DNA of 64,000 nucleotides from Triticum aestivum (lineage: Eukaryota > Streptophyta > Magnoliopsida > Poales > Poaceae). Below the pieces are notes generated by a model, which did not search any database, was not told the origin of the DNA, and saw only the letters and a list, made by a program, of their open reading frames with translations. Positions 33,051 through 44,783 of this stretch are shown here, piece after piece. The position numbers and the translations under genes were made by a program. Within the stretch, counting starts at the first letter, position 1. The number at the start of each line of letters is the position of its first letter. Where the stretch lies: positions 505,050,506 to 505,114,505 of the forward strand of contig NC_057809.1 of assembly GCF_018294505.1 (NCBI RefSeq), written 5' to 3'.

Positions 33051-34620
33051 TTTGTTCCTTGCTTTTTTCTCCTGTTTAGTAATAAATAATTCATCTAGCC
33101 TCTGTTTAGATGTGGTTTTATGTCTTTAATTAGTGTTTGTGCCAAGTAGAACCTTTGGGAAGACTTGGGGAAAGTCTTGTTGATCATGCTGTAAAAAACA
33201 GAAACTTTAGCGTTCACGAGAATTGGTGCCATTTTTATTTGAAGAGTGCTATTTAGTTAATTATTTTTAAGATGACTAATAGATAAATTCGTCAGGTCCA
33301 GCAATTTATTTGAGAATTTTATGAGTTCCAGAAGTATACGTTTGATGCAGGTTACTACAGACTGTTCTGTTTTTGATAGATTCTGTTTTCATCGTGTTGT
33401 TTGCTTATTTTGATGAATCTATGAGTAGTATCGGAGGGTATGAATCATAGAGAAGTTGGAATAAAGTAGATATTACACCAATATGAATTTAGAATGAGTT
33501 CATTACAGTACCTTGAAGTGGTGATTTATTTTCTTATACTAACGGAGCTTACGAGTTTTCTGTTAAGTTTTGTGTTGTGAAGTTTTCAAGTCTTGGGTAA
33601 GGATTCGATGGACTATGGAGTAAGGAGTGGCAAGAGCCTAATCTTGTGGATGCCCAAGGCACCCCAAGGTAATATTCAAGGACAACCAAGAGCCGAAGCT
33701 TGGGGATGCCCCGAAAGGCATCCCCTCTTTCGTCTTTGTTCATTGGTAACTTTACTTGGAGCTATATTTTTATTCGCCACATGATATGTGTTTTGCTTGG
33801 AGTGTCAATTTATTTTGTTAGGATTTGCTTGCTGTTATTTAGAACAATGTTTTGCATCTTTTATTTCAATAAAAGTGGCATTGATAGCCTTTACTATGCC
33901 TATGTTACAAGTATATATGTTGCTGTTTGAAAACAGAAAGTTTACCGCTGTTGCAATAATTACCTAGAAAAGTCAGAATGTGATAAAATGTTGAAACCTT
34001 TTGAATATTAAGCTCTGATAAAGTTACTACAGTGGAAATTTTATTTCATAATTTTTGGAGCTAGGGAAGTATGGATGTTGCAGCATTCTTTACAGACTAT
34101 CCTGTTTAGGCAGATTGCTGTTATGTTTGCATTGTTTGCATATGTTTGCTTCTTTAATGATTATATTTGAGGATAGGACTATTAAACATGCATAGGAATT
34201 TAGTATGTAATGTTGAATAATAATTTTAGTGATTTGCTACAGTGGAGTATGATAAGGTTTTTGCAATGGTTTATACTAACTTATCTCACGAGTCCTTGTT
34301 GAGTGTTGTGTGGATGAAGCTTTTGAGATTTAGGTAGACCGTGATATGAGAGGAATTAAGGAGACACAAAAGCTCAAGCTTGGGGATGCCCAAGGCACCC
34401 CAAGATAATATTTCAATAAGTCTCAAGCATCTAAGCTTGGGGATGCCCCGGTTGGCATCCCACCTTTCTTCTTCAACAACTATCGGTTAGTTTCAGTTGA
34501 TCCTAAGTTTTTGCTTCTTCACATGATGTTTGCCATTCTTAGAATGTCATTTTATTTTGCTTTGCTTGCTGTTTGAATAAAATACCAAGATCTAAAATTC
34601 TTAAATGTTAGAGAGTCTTC
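33051..34620 (+). other. Non-coding region of element F
   Basis: No gene is seen. It holds AAGCTTGGGGATGCC boxes at about 33696, 34376 and 34433, two of them closely spaced around CCCAAGGCACCCCAAG. Confidence 0.6.
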
Positions 34621-34641
34621 ACATAGTTGCATAATTACTCG

Positions 34642-34785
34642 ACTACTCATTGATCTTCACTTATATCTTTTGGAGTAGTTTGTTGTTTGCTCTAGTGCTT
34701 CACTTACACCTTTTAGAGCATGGTGGTAGTCTTATTTAGAAGAAATAGATGAACTCTCGGGCTTCACTTAGATTATTTTGAGAGT
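34642..34785 (+). other. Stem-loop array in element F
   Basis: There are three units. At 34642-34679, ACTACTC pairs with GAGTAGT; at 34688-34720, TGCTCTA pairs with TAGAGCA; at 34753-34785, ACTCTC pairs with GAGAGT. All pairs are perfect, while the arm sequences differ between units. The loops share CTTCACTTA followed by a T-rich run. Confidence 0.7.
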
Positions 34786-35044
34786 CTTAAATAGCATGGT
34801 AATTTGCTTAAAATCCTAATATGCTAGGTTTTGAAGATTAGTAAAACTTTCTTATGAGTGTTTTGAATACTAAGAGAAGTTTGATGCTTGATGATTGTTT
34901 TGAGATATGGAGGTAATAATATCAAAGTCGTGCTAGTTGAGTAGTTGTGAATTTGAGTAATACTTGTGTTGAAGTTTGCAAGTCCCGTAGCATGCACGTA
35001 TGGTAAACGTTGTGTAACAAATTTGAAACATGAGGTGTTATTTG

Positions 35045-37158
35045 AAACATGAATTTTCCGTTTATGGGAAGTCTTTTGATGATTGTTTTAGAAATCTTGA
35101 TCGAGTTTTGCAGAGATGTGAACAAACAAATCTTGTCTTAAATTGGGATAAGTGCCACTTTATGGTTAATGAAGGCATTGTCTTGGGTCATAAAATTTCT
35201 GAAAGAGGTATTGAAGTGGACAAAGCTAAGGTTGCTGCAATTGAGAAAATGCCATGTCCTAAAGATTTCAAAGGTATTCGCAGTTTCTTAGGTCATGCGG
35301 GTTTCCATAGGAGATTTATCAAAGACTTTTCTAAAATTTCTAGGCCCCTTACAAATATTTTGCAAAAGGATGTTCCTTTTGTTTTTGATGATGATTGCTT
35401 AGAAGCCTTCGAAACACTCAAGAAAGCCTTAATTTCTGCACCTATTGTTCAACCACCTGATTGGAATTTGCCTTTTGAAACTATGTGTGATGCTAGTTAT
35501 TATCATGTTGGTGTTGTTCTAGGACAAAGAGTCGATAGGAAACTAAATGTTATTCATTATGCTAGTAAAACTCTAGACAGAGCTCAACGAAATTATGTTA
35601 CTACTGAAAAAGAATTTCTAGCAGTGGTGTTTGCTTGTGATAAATTTAGATCTTACATTGTTGATTCAAAAGTAATTGTTCACACTGGCCACGCTGCTAT
35701 TAAATATCTTCTGAAAAAGAAAGATGCTAAACCTAGACTCATTCGATGGATTCTCTTGCTACAAGAATTTGATTTACATACCACTGATAGAAAAGGAGCA
35801 GAGAACCCCATAGCTGATAACTTGTCTAGGCTTGAAAATGTGCTTGATGACCGACTACCTATTGATGACAGTTTTCCTGATGAGCAGTTAGCTGCAATAA
35901 ATGTTTCTCATAACACTCCTTGATATGCTGACTATGCTAATTACATTGTTGCTAAATATTTACCACCTAGCTTTACATACCAACAAGAGAAAAAAATTCT
36001 TCTATGATTTAAGACATTACTTTTGGGATGACCCACATGTTTATAAAGAAGGAGTAGATGGTGTTATTAGATGTTGTGTACCTGAGCATGAACAGGGACA
36101 AATCCTATAGAAATGTCACTCTGAAGCTTATGGAGGGCATCATGCGGGAGACAGAACTACTCACAAGGTATTGCAATCTGGATTGTATTGGCCCACTCTT
36201 TTCAAGGATGCTTGTAAGTTCGTCTTATCTTGTGATGAATGTCAAAGAATAGGTAATACCGGTAAGCATCAAGAAATGCCTATGAATTATTCACTTGTTG
36301 TTGAACCATTTGATGTTTGGGTTTTTTTTATTACATGGGACCTTTTCCTTCCTCTAATGGGTACACACATATTTTGGTTGCTGTTGATTATGTTACTAAG
36401 TGGGTAGAAGCTATTCCAACTAGTAGTGTTGATCACAACACCTCTATTAAAATGCTTACGGAAGTTATTTTCCCAAGGTTTGGAGTCCCTAGATATTTAA
36501 TGATTGATGGTGGTTCACACTTTATTCATGGTGCTTTCCGTAAAATGCTTGCTAAGTATGGTGTTAACCATAGAATTGCATCACCTTATCATCCTTGGTC
36601 TAGTGGTCAAGTTGAACTTAGCAATAGAGAAATAAAGTTAATTTTGCAAAAGACTGTCAATAGGTCCCGAAAGAATTGGTCTAAGAAATTAGATGATGCA
36701 CTTTGGGCTTATAGAACAACATATAAAAATCCTATGGGTATGTCTTCTTATAAAATGGTTTATGGAAAAGTTTGTCATTTGCCTCTTGAGTTAGAAGATA
36801 AAGCATATTGGGCAATTAAAGAACTCAACTATGATTTTAAACTTGCCAGTGAAAAGAGGTTGTTTGAAATTAGCTCTTTAGACAATGGAGAACCCAAGCT
36901 TATGAAAATGCCAAGTTATTTAAAGAAAAAGTTAAAAGATGGCATGATAAAAGAATCCAAAAGCGTGAGTTCAAAGTTGGAGAATATGTTCTTTTGTACA
37001 ACTCTCGTTTCAGATTCTTTGCAGGAAAACTCCTCTCCAAATGGGAAGGACCCTATGTTATCGAGGAGGTTTATCAGTCTAGAGCTATCAAAATAAATAA
37101 TGTCGACGGTACTAACCCGAAGGTTGTTAATGGGCAACAAATAAAACATTATATCTAA
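35045..37158 (+). pseudogene. RT end, RNase H and integrase of element D
   Basis: The frame resumes with [19 protein letters not shown], directly after where the catalytic DD of RT should be; that box is missing. The thumb/connection shows [20 protein letters not shown] and [15 protein letters not shown]. RNase H has [12 protein letters not shown] and [11 protein letters not shown], but VHTGHAA has G where the catalytic D is expected. A stop at 35921 and shifts near 35990 and 36330 precede integrase ([35 protein letters not shown]). The first catalytic D region is disrupted by the shift near 36325. A further shift near 36885 leads to [12 protein letters not shown] and the end near 37158. Confidence 0.9.
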
Positions 37159-37574
37159 GGTACGCCCATTAATGTTGAAAGTAATATTATCCAAACTATG
37201 ACATGGGGAGAACACATAAAAGAGTACTTCCGAACACTCCAAAATCGTTAAAAAGAGGAGGTACGTGACACGATAAGTAAACAAACTCTGAAAAATCCGC
37301 AAAAATATTTTCTGTCAGTTTTGGAATATAACAAAAATTAGGAAAATAAGAAACTTCCAGGAAGTGCACCCTGGTGGGCACAAGATGTGAGGCGCGCCCA
37401 GGTGGGTTGTGCCCACCTCGGGTACCTTCCGGACTTTGTTTTTCTACAGCTTGCTTGTTTCCCAAGATAAAAAATCTTTATATACCCCCCGAACCTGTTG
37501 ATCACCATATTGAGAAAAAATCTTATATTTTCTTTTCCTTGCTGTTTTCTGATAGATTTAGCTAGGCCAGCATC
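37159..37574 (+). other. Spacer between pol and post-pol ORF, element D
   Basis: This is the 3' end of pol and a linker without a credible frame. It includes a GC-rich segment (37370-37430) with GGCGCGCC-like words similar to those in the LTRs. Confidence 0.5.
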
Positions 37575-38099
37575 ATGTCTTCCTCACCTTCCAGCAACGA
37601 AGGAGAAGACGTAGAGTTGGTTCAGGAGGATCTAAGGAGAGAGGAAGCTGAAGAGGTTATCATGGAGGAAGGAGAAGGAAATTCTTTTGGGGTTCACCCT
37701 CCGGCTTCTGAGAGAGGCACCTTGGCTGGCATCTCCACTCATCCTAATCCTCATCAAGCTATGAGATCATCAAACACTTGAGAGAGCCTCGAAGCGCATG
37801 AAGAACTCCCACCAAGGAGGCCTTTACATAGGTTACATCATACAAATTTTCACAATTTGATTCACAATTATGGGTTCGAGAATACTCCTCGTGTGTGCAT
37901 ACCGTCCAATTGGGACATAGTTCATCCAAGAGAAAGTGATGCAGGAACAAACCCCTGGGGTCCAGAAAATAAACACATAATGGTTGAAGTGAAGGAAAAT
38001 ACCGAGTTACTCCATCGGGCTCTTCGGGAGATTCAAGGCCTGAGGGAGTTACTCATGGTTGTATTGGACAAGATCATCTCTTCTTCATCACCAAAATAA
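37575..38099 (+). pseudogene. Post-pol ORF of element D, broken
   Basis: It starts MSSSPSSNEGEDVELVQEDL, an acidic segment to 37781. A second stretch (37857-38099) ends HRALREIQGLRELLMVVLDK, a probable short helix, then SSSSPK. It occupies the position after integrase where env-like or accessory ORFs of Athila elements lie, but I see no signal peptide or transmembrane segment. H retains only the last codons of this ORF (about 43206-43240). Confidence 0.6.
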
Positions 38100-39677
38100 A
38101 ACTGAGTATTGGGTATGGGCACTCCCCTTGGCTTCTGCCAAGCTTGGGGGAGGTGCCCCGGTAACGTATCACCCCACTATCTTTTGCATTTACTTATTTT
38201 AGTTTGATCCATAGTTATCTTTTGCTTTAGATGAATAAAACTTTAGTTCAACCCTTTCTTTTCGAAGAGTTTTGCTTAGTGATCTGTCCTTGTAATCGTG
38301 TGCGAGATATATAATAAAGTTTAGTTTGAGTTTTTGCTTTCTTTACTTTCATGTTCCAATAAAAAGAAAGGAAATAAATGAAAAATATCATATGCTAATC
38401 TTATGGTAGGTGATGACACCACATAAGGAAAAGTATAAGTAGAAAATTTTATTTTGACAAACATAACATTGGTCAATGATGCAACTCATGAAATAATTAA
38501 TAAGGGAAGAGAAGATTCACATATAAATATACTATCCTGGAAATCTTTTGTGATTGTGAGCCCCCATCAAAATATTATATGCCAAAATTGTTGAGTTGGA
38601 CAAGGAAGACAACTTAATGATTTATGTTTGTTTGTATTCACATAGAAGTTATATTGTCATAGGTCCTTCAACATGTGGTGCTTGCCCCTATCTTTGCTAG
38701 CCAAAAATTCCGCACTAAGTAGAGATACTACTTGTGCATCCAAAAACCCTTAAACCCAAATATTATTTTCAAGTGTCCACCATACCTACCTAAGGATTGA
38801 GTCAGATCCTTCAAGTAAGTTGTCATCGGTGCAATAAGGCAATAAAAGTTGCTTCTAAAAGTGTGAGATCATTTAGTGTAAGAGAAAATTGAGCGTTGTA
38901 CGAACTTGTGATGGTGAAGAATAAAAGTGACAGACTGCATAATAAAGGTTGCCATCACAAGGGGCAGTACAACGTGATGTTCTTTTGCACTAAGGGGTTG
39001 AACATACAAACAAATAAGTGCATGGCAACCTCTGCTTCCCTCTGCGAAGGGCCTATATTTTACTTTTATGTATTTACATTTTTGCAAGAGTCAAAGTTTT
39101 TCTCTCTATTCCTTTTTAGTTTTCTCCTTTGGCAAGCATCATGTGGTGAGGAAAGATCTAGGCACATATGTCCGGTTGAATATGGGTGGCATGCCTTATT
39201 ATTGTTGACATCACCCTTGAGGTGAATTCATTGGGAGGTGAAACTATAAGACCCTATCTTTCTATGTGTTCGGTTGAAACATTTTGCTCATGTGTATGTG
39301 ATGAGTATTAGCAATCATAGAAGACTAAATGATGATTGAGTATGTGGACTTTCCTAAAGGCTCCGATACGTGACCCTTCCTGAAAAGATGATGAATTGTA
39401 GTTGTAAAGTTGACTGAGAACATAGTTTGTTGGTTCTAATAGAGTTTATGCTTTATACTTCGATAGTGTGATGAATTGTTACTTATTCATGAGAAGTCTA
39501 TGATAAAAGTCCTATGATAAAAGTTTTATGTTAAAGTTTTCTGCTGTTATAATAATTCACATGATGCTTCTATGTCCGTATTTTGGTTTTATCGACACCG
39601 CTTTCTCTAAGCATGTGGACATGTTTTTCGATTTTGGTTTTCGCTTGAGGACAAGCGAGGTCTAAGCTTGGGGGAGT
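38100..39677 (+). other. Non-coding 3' region of element D with conserved boxes
   Basis: It has the same plan as A and H: hairpin with internal polypurine-like box (about 38126-38152), shared box (about 38693-38793), stem-loop (38905-38961), and a polypurine tract AAGCTTGGGGGAG just before the LTR. Confidence 0.7.
38905..38961 (+). other. Conserved stem-loop, element D copy
   Basis: CTTGTGATGG pairs perfectly with CCATCACAAG around a 37-base loop containing GACAGACTGCATAATAAAGG. Compare 2197-2254 and 44026-44082. Confidence 0.6.
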
Positions 39678-40046
39678 TGATACATCCATTTTGCATCATA
39701 TTTTCTTACTATTATTTATGATGTTTTTATGCATAATAATGCTTTTTGGAGTAACTCTAATGCCTTCTCTCTCATAATATGCAAGGTACACACAAAGAGG
39801 GACAATTCCAGTAGCTGGAAATCTGGATGTGGAAAAGCTACGCCAGGCTACCTATTCTGCACAACTCCAAACAAGTTAAAACTTTATGGAGATTTTTATG
39901 GAATATATGAGGAATATTGGAGCCAATAAGTACCAGAGGGGGCCCGCCAGGTGGGCACAACCCACCTGGGCATGCCAGGGAGCCCAAGCGCGCCATGGTG
40001 GGTTGTGCTCACCTAGGCCCACCTCCGGTGCCCATCTTCTGGTATA
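39678..40046 (+). repeat. 3' LTR of element D, truncated
   Basis: It starts TGATACATCC, one base different from H and A. It follows the H LTR to CATCTTCTGGTATA and stops there, while the H sequence continues. Unrelated sequence of G begins at 40047. Confidence 0.82.
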
Positions 40047-40181
40047 CATATCATGAGTTTTGCTTGGAGAGTCTTGTATGATATGAGTCTTTGCTTTTAT
40101 TGCTTTGTGTTCTTAGTCATGAATCCTTGCTGGACACACCTATTTGAGAGAGCTAGATTTATGCCATGACTTGTTAGAATT

Positions 40182-40411
40182 GCTCTCTATGCTTCACTTA
40201 AATCTTTATGAGCTATGGAATTGTTCTAGTGCTTCACTTATATCTTTTTGAGCATGATGTGCTTTAGTATTTTTGAAGAAATGCTCTCATGCTTCACTTA
40301 GATTTATTTGAGAGTTGGTATTTTTTTAAGAAATTCTCTCTTGCTTCACTTAAATTATTTTGAGAGAAGAAATTTTTTATGCTCATGTTCTTCACTTAGA
40401 TTTGTTTGAGC
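40182..40411 (+). other. Stem-loop array in element G, five units
   Basis: Units at 40182-40213 (GCTC/GAGC), 40222-40254 (TGTTC/GAGCA with a G.U pair), 40283-40315 (GCTCTCA/TGAGAGT with a G.U pair), 40334-40368 (TTCTCTC/GAGAGAA) and 40381-40411 (GCTCA/TGAGC). The loops share CTTCACTTA plus a T-rich run. The arms differ among units but still pair. Confidence 0.7.
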
Positions 40412-41682
40412 TATCAAAGGCAACATATGAAAGTAGTCCCAAATTGATAGATATCCAAGGAGGATATAATAAAAACTTTCATGAAGATCATAGGACAAAA
40501 TAAACTTTGATTCCTTGTAATAGTGAGTCATGTTGATGAGTAATTATGCTTTAGTAAGAATATTGGTGTTAAGGTTTGTGATTCCCTATGCAAGCACGAA
40601 AGTCAATAGTTATGCAATGAAATTACATCCTACTTGTGGTGCATTATTCGGTGTTAGTTATGCTTAATGCTCGCTTATGAGATTTTTTTCATTTCTTGGT
40701 TGGTCGCTTCTCAATCTTTTGCTAGCCTTCATTTTGCACTAAGTATGATCACTACTTGTGCATCCAAAATCCTTTAAACTAGTTTTGCCATATGAGGCCA
40801 CTATACCTACCTATATGAGGTATTCTTTTGTCGTTCTAAGCAAATTTGTATGTGCCATCTCTATTTTTCAAAATAAAGTTCTGTGTGCTCGTACCGCTCA
40901 TGAAACGGTAGGGGGTGGCTGATATATTTCCATGCTAGATGTGTTATTCCCAAGATGAGTGTTTATTCAATTGTCGTTGCACGAGAGTACGACAAAGGTA
41001 TTAGGGATGCCCAGTCCCAAAATGAAAAATGAATTTACTTTATGTTGTCACATAATAAATTCCTTGGAAAGTGTTGGCATGAAAGGCACCCGTGGATATG
41101 GTTAGCCATGGAAAGTGAAAGTATGGTGGAAAAAGGAATAAACTTTATTTTCTGTTTTGGAACCACCTATGATATATCTAGCATGGAAAGTATTGGGAAC
41201 TACTCGATCGTTTTCGTTGATAGGAAATGCACACCACCCAAAATGTTTTATCTTTATCTTTTTCGCTTTGAGCTCTGGCACCTCTACAAATCCCTACTTC
41301 CCTATGCAAATGTTTTATCTCTATCTTTTTTATTTTTATTTGAGTCTCCATCTTCTTTTATAAAGCACCAACGGGGCACTATGATCGTACTTGAGCATTG
41401 GGTGTAGGTAATATGCGAGTGTGTTTCATAAATGGATCAATGATTGAGCATAATGGGCTGGGGATAACTTGTTTTAGCGTTGATATTTTGAAAGACATGG
41501 TTGCTTGTTGATATGCTTGAGTATTAAAGTCCTCATGTCAAAACTAGACTATTGCTTTAAACCATACAAAAGTCCAATTGTCCATGCTATAAAAGAAAGA
41601 ATATGTGATGAGCATGTTAGGTACCATTCCACAACAAAAATTCTGTCCTTATCATTTACCTACTCGAGGACGACCAGGAATT
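40412..41682 (+). other. Non-coding region of element G
   Basis: No gene is seen. The shared box lies at about 40716-40814; an AAGCTTGGGGATGC tract ends the region. Confidence 0.6.
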
Positions 41683-41696
41683 AAGCTTGGGGATGC

Positions 41697-43205
41697 TGAT
41701 ACGTCTCCAACGTATCTATAATTTTTGATTGTTCCATGCTGTTATATTATCATTCTTGCATGTTTTATAATCATATTATATCATTTTTTGGTACTAGCCT
41801 ATTGACATAATGCCCAATGCCAGTTGCTTTTTTTGCTTATTTTTTACATCGCAGAAAATCAATGTCAAATAGAGTACAAATGCAGCAAAACTTTTTGTGG
41901 ATTTTTTATGGACCAAAAGACACCCAATGGGCTGGAGAAGCACAGGTGGTGTGCCCCTAGGGCCCAGGCACGCCCAGGGGCGTTGTGCCCACCTCGGTGG
42001 CCTCCCGCACCGCCTCTTTGCTCTATAAATACCCCAATATTCCAGAAACCCTAGGGGAGTCAACGAAAATCAATTCCAGCTGTTGCAAGTTCTAGAAACA
42101 CCAGATCCAGTCTAGACACCATCACGGAGGGGTTCATCAGCCTCATTGGTGCCTCTCCGATGATGCGTGAGTAGTCTTTTGTAGACCTATGGGTCCGTAG
42201 TTAGTAGCTAGATGGCTTCCTCTCTCTCTTTTGATTCTTAATATAATGGTCTCTTGGAGATCCATATGATGTAACTCTTTTTCTGGTGTGTTTGTTGGGA
42301 TCCAATGGACTTTGAGTTTATGATCAGATCTATGTTTTTATCCATGAAAGTTATTTGAGTCTTTTGATGTCTCATATGCATGATTACTTATAGCCTCGTA
42401 TTTTATGATATTTGGGTTTTGTTTGGCCAACTTGATCTATTTGTCTTGCAATGGGAAGAGGTGCTTTGTGATGGGTTCGATCTTATGGTGCTTGATCCAT
42501 ATGTATCATTGCTATTAAGGATAACAAATGGGGTCTATTTCTACATAAATAGATCTTGTCTACATCATGTCATCGTTCTTATTGCATTACTCCGTTTCTC
42601 CGTGAACTTAATACACTAGATGCATGCTGGATAGCGGTTGATGTGTGGAGTAATAGTAGTAGATGCAGGCAGGAGTCGGTCTACTAATCTTGGACGTGAT
42701 GCCTATGTAATGATCATTGCCTGGATATCATCATGATTATTTGAAGTTCTATCAATTGCCCAATAGTAATTTGTTTACCCACCGTTTGCTATTTTTCTCG
42801 AGAGAAGCCACTAGTGAAATCTATGGCCCCCGAGTCTCTTCTTTATTATATTGGCCTTCACGATCTATTTTTATTTGCTTTTATTTTCAGATCTATTAAT
42901 CCAAAACCCCGAAAATACCTTATTGCAATTTTTATTTATTTATTTTATCTCGCATTCCCGCTAAATCTATTTATCCTATCTACTACAAGTTTACCTATCT
43001 TTTTACGCGTGAGGGATTGACAACCCCTCTCTTACGTCGGGTTGCAAGTATTTGTTCTTTGTGTGCAGGAGTTGTTTACGTGGTGTTGCGTGGTTCTCCT
43101 ACTAGTTCGATAACCTTTGTCTCATCATTGAGGGAAATACCTGCCGGTGCTGTGCTGCATCATCCCTTCCTCTTTGGGGAAATACCGACGTAGTTCAAGC
43201 AAACA
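41697..43205 (+). repeat. 3' LTR of element G (about 1.5 kb)
   Basis: It runs TGATACGTCTCCAACGTATC to TTCAAGCAAACA. It is related along its length to the solo LTR L (61974-63543, opposite strand). The end is placed by comparison with L and is uncertain by a few bases. Confidence 0.85.
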
Positions 43206-44025
43206 TCACCTCCTTCTTCATCACCAAAAGAAAATTGAGTATCGGGTATGTGCACTCCCCTTGGCTTTTGCCAATCTTGGGGGAGCTGCCCCAGTATCAT
43301 ATCACCTCCACTACCTTTTGCCTTTACTTACCTTAGTTCGATCCATAGTTATCTTTTGCTTTAGATGAATTAAAGTTTAGTTCGATCCTTTCTCTCCGAG
43401 AGTTTGATTAGTGATCTATCTTTGTAATCGTGTGCGAGGTATATAATAAAGATTAGTTTGAGTTTTGCTTTCTTTAATTTCATGTTTCAATAAAAAGAAA
43501 GGAAATAAATGAAAATGATCATATGCTAGGTAATGACACCACATAAGGAAAAGTATAAGTAGAAAATTTTATTGAAGATTGACAAACATAGCATTGGTCA
43601 ATGATGCAATTCATGAAAGAATTAATAAGGGAAGAGAAGATCCACATGCAAATACACTATCTTGCAAATCTTTTGTGATTGTGATCCCCCATCAAAATAT
43701 TATATGCCAAAATTGTTGACGTTGGACAAGGAAGACAATGTAATGATTTATGTTTGTTCATATTCACATAGAAGTTATCATAGATCCCTTAACATGTGGT
43801 GCTTGCCCCCCATCTTTGCTAGCCAAAAATTCCGCACCAAGTAGAGATACTACTTGTGCATCCAAAACCCTAAAACCCAAATCTTATTTTCAAGAGTCCA
43901 CCATACCTACCTAAGGATTGAGTAAGATCCTTCAAGTAAGTTGTCATCGGTGCAATAAGGCAATAAAAATTGCTTCTAAAAGTGTTAGATCATCTAGTGT
44001 AAGAGAAAACTGAGCGTTGTATGAA

Positions 44026-44082
44026 CTTGTGATGGCAAAGAATAAAAGTGACAGACTGCATAATAAAGGTTGCTATCACAAG
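44026..44082 (+). other. Conserved stem-loop, element H copy
   Basis: CTTGTGATGG pairs with CTATCACAAG through one G.U pair; the loop is as in D. Confidence 0.6.
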
Positions 44083-44783
44083 GGGCAATACAACATGATG
44101 TTATTTTGCACTATGGGATTGAGCATACAATCAAAAAGCGCATGACAACCTCTGCTTCCCTCTGCAAAGGTCCTATCTTTTACTTTTTTGTTTTTACTTT
44201 TATGCAAGAGTCAAAGTTCTTCTCTCTATTCCTTTTTATTTTCTCTTTTGGCAAGCATCATGTGGTGAGGAAAGATCTAGGCACATATATCCAGTTGAAT
44301 ATGGGTAGCATGATTTATTATTGTTGACATCACCCTTGAGGTGAATACATTGGGAGGTGAAACTATAAGCCCCTATCTTTCTATGTGTCCGGTTGAAATG
44401 TTTTGCTCATGTGTATGCGGTGAGTGTTAGCAATCATAGAAGACTATATGATGGTTGAGTATGTGGACTTGCCTAAAGGCTCCGATATGTGACCCTTCCT
44501 GAAAAGATGATGAATTGTAGTTGCAAAGTTGACTGAGAACATAGTTTGTTGGTTTCCAATAGAGTTTATGCTTTATACTTCGATGTTGTGGTGAATTGTT
44601 ACTTATTCATGAGAAATCTATGATAAAAGTCCTATGTTAAAGTTTGTTGTTGTTATAATAATTTACATGATGCTTCTATGTTCATATTTTGTTTTTATCG
44701 ACACCTCTCTCTTTAAGCATGTGGACATGTTTTTCGATTTCGGTTTTCGCTTGAGGACAAGTGAGGTCTAAGCTTGGCGGAGT

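Larger units (their letters stand above)
32315..35044 (+). mobile_element. Element F: internal fragment of an Athila-like element
   Basis: A plus-strand fragment begins at the edge of E and ends in the D RT near 35045. It carries one acidic ORF, a post-ORF box, three AAGCTTGGGGATGCC boxes outside the ORF, and a stem-loop array. The 5' LTR is lost except possibly for the LTR tip at 18518-18536; the 3' LTR is missing entirely. Its architecture parallels B. Confidence 0.75.
18247..40046 (+). mobile_element. Element D: Athila-type Ty3/gypsy element, interrupted by F and E
   Basis: D is visible as an RT N-terminal piece (18247-18517), then, after about 16.5 kb of inserted DNA, RT end, RNase H and integrase (35045-37158), a post-pol ORF (37575-38099), non-coding 3' region and a truncated LTR (39678-40046). 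The protein frame stops within the RT fingers/palm on the left and resumes just past the catalytic box on the right, showing that the two pieces are one element. Gag and protease would lie left of B and A, outside the window. Confidence 0.85.
40047..43205 (+). mobile_element. Element G: 3' part of an Athila-like element
   Basis: Internal non-coding sequence (40047-41682) with a stem-loop array and the shared box is followed by a polypurine tract (about 41682-41696) and a complete LTR (41697-43205). The 5' part is missing and the left edge abuts the truncated D LTR, so a deletion joined D and G. The right flank is H. Confidence 0.82.

Noticed and set aside
37575..38099. Env-like gene of D
   Set aside because: The position fits, but I see no signal peptide, transmembrane segment or cysteine pattern, so only a post-pol ORF is claimed.
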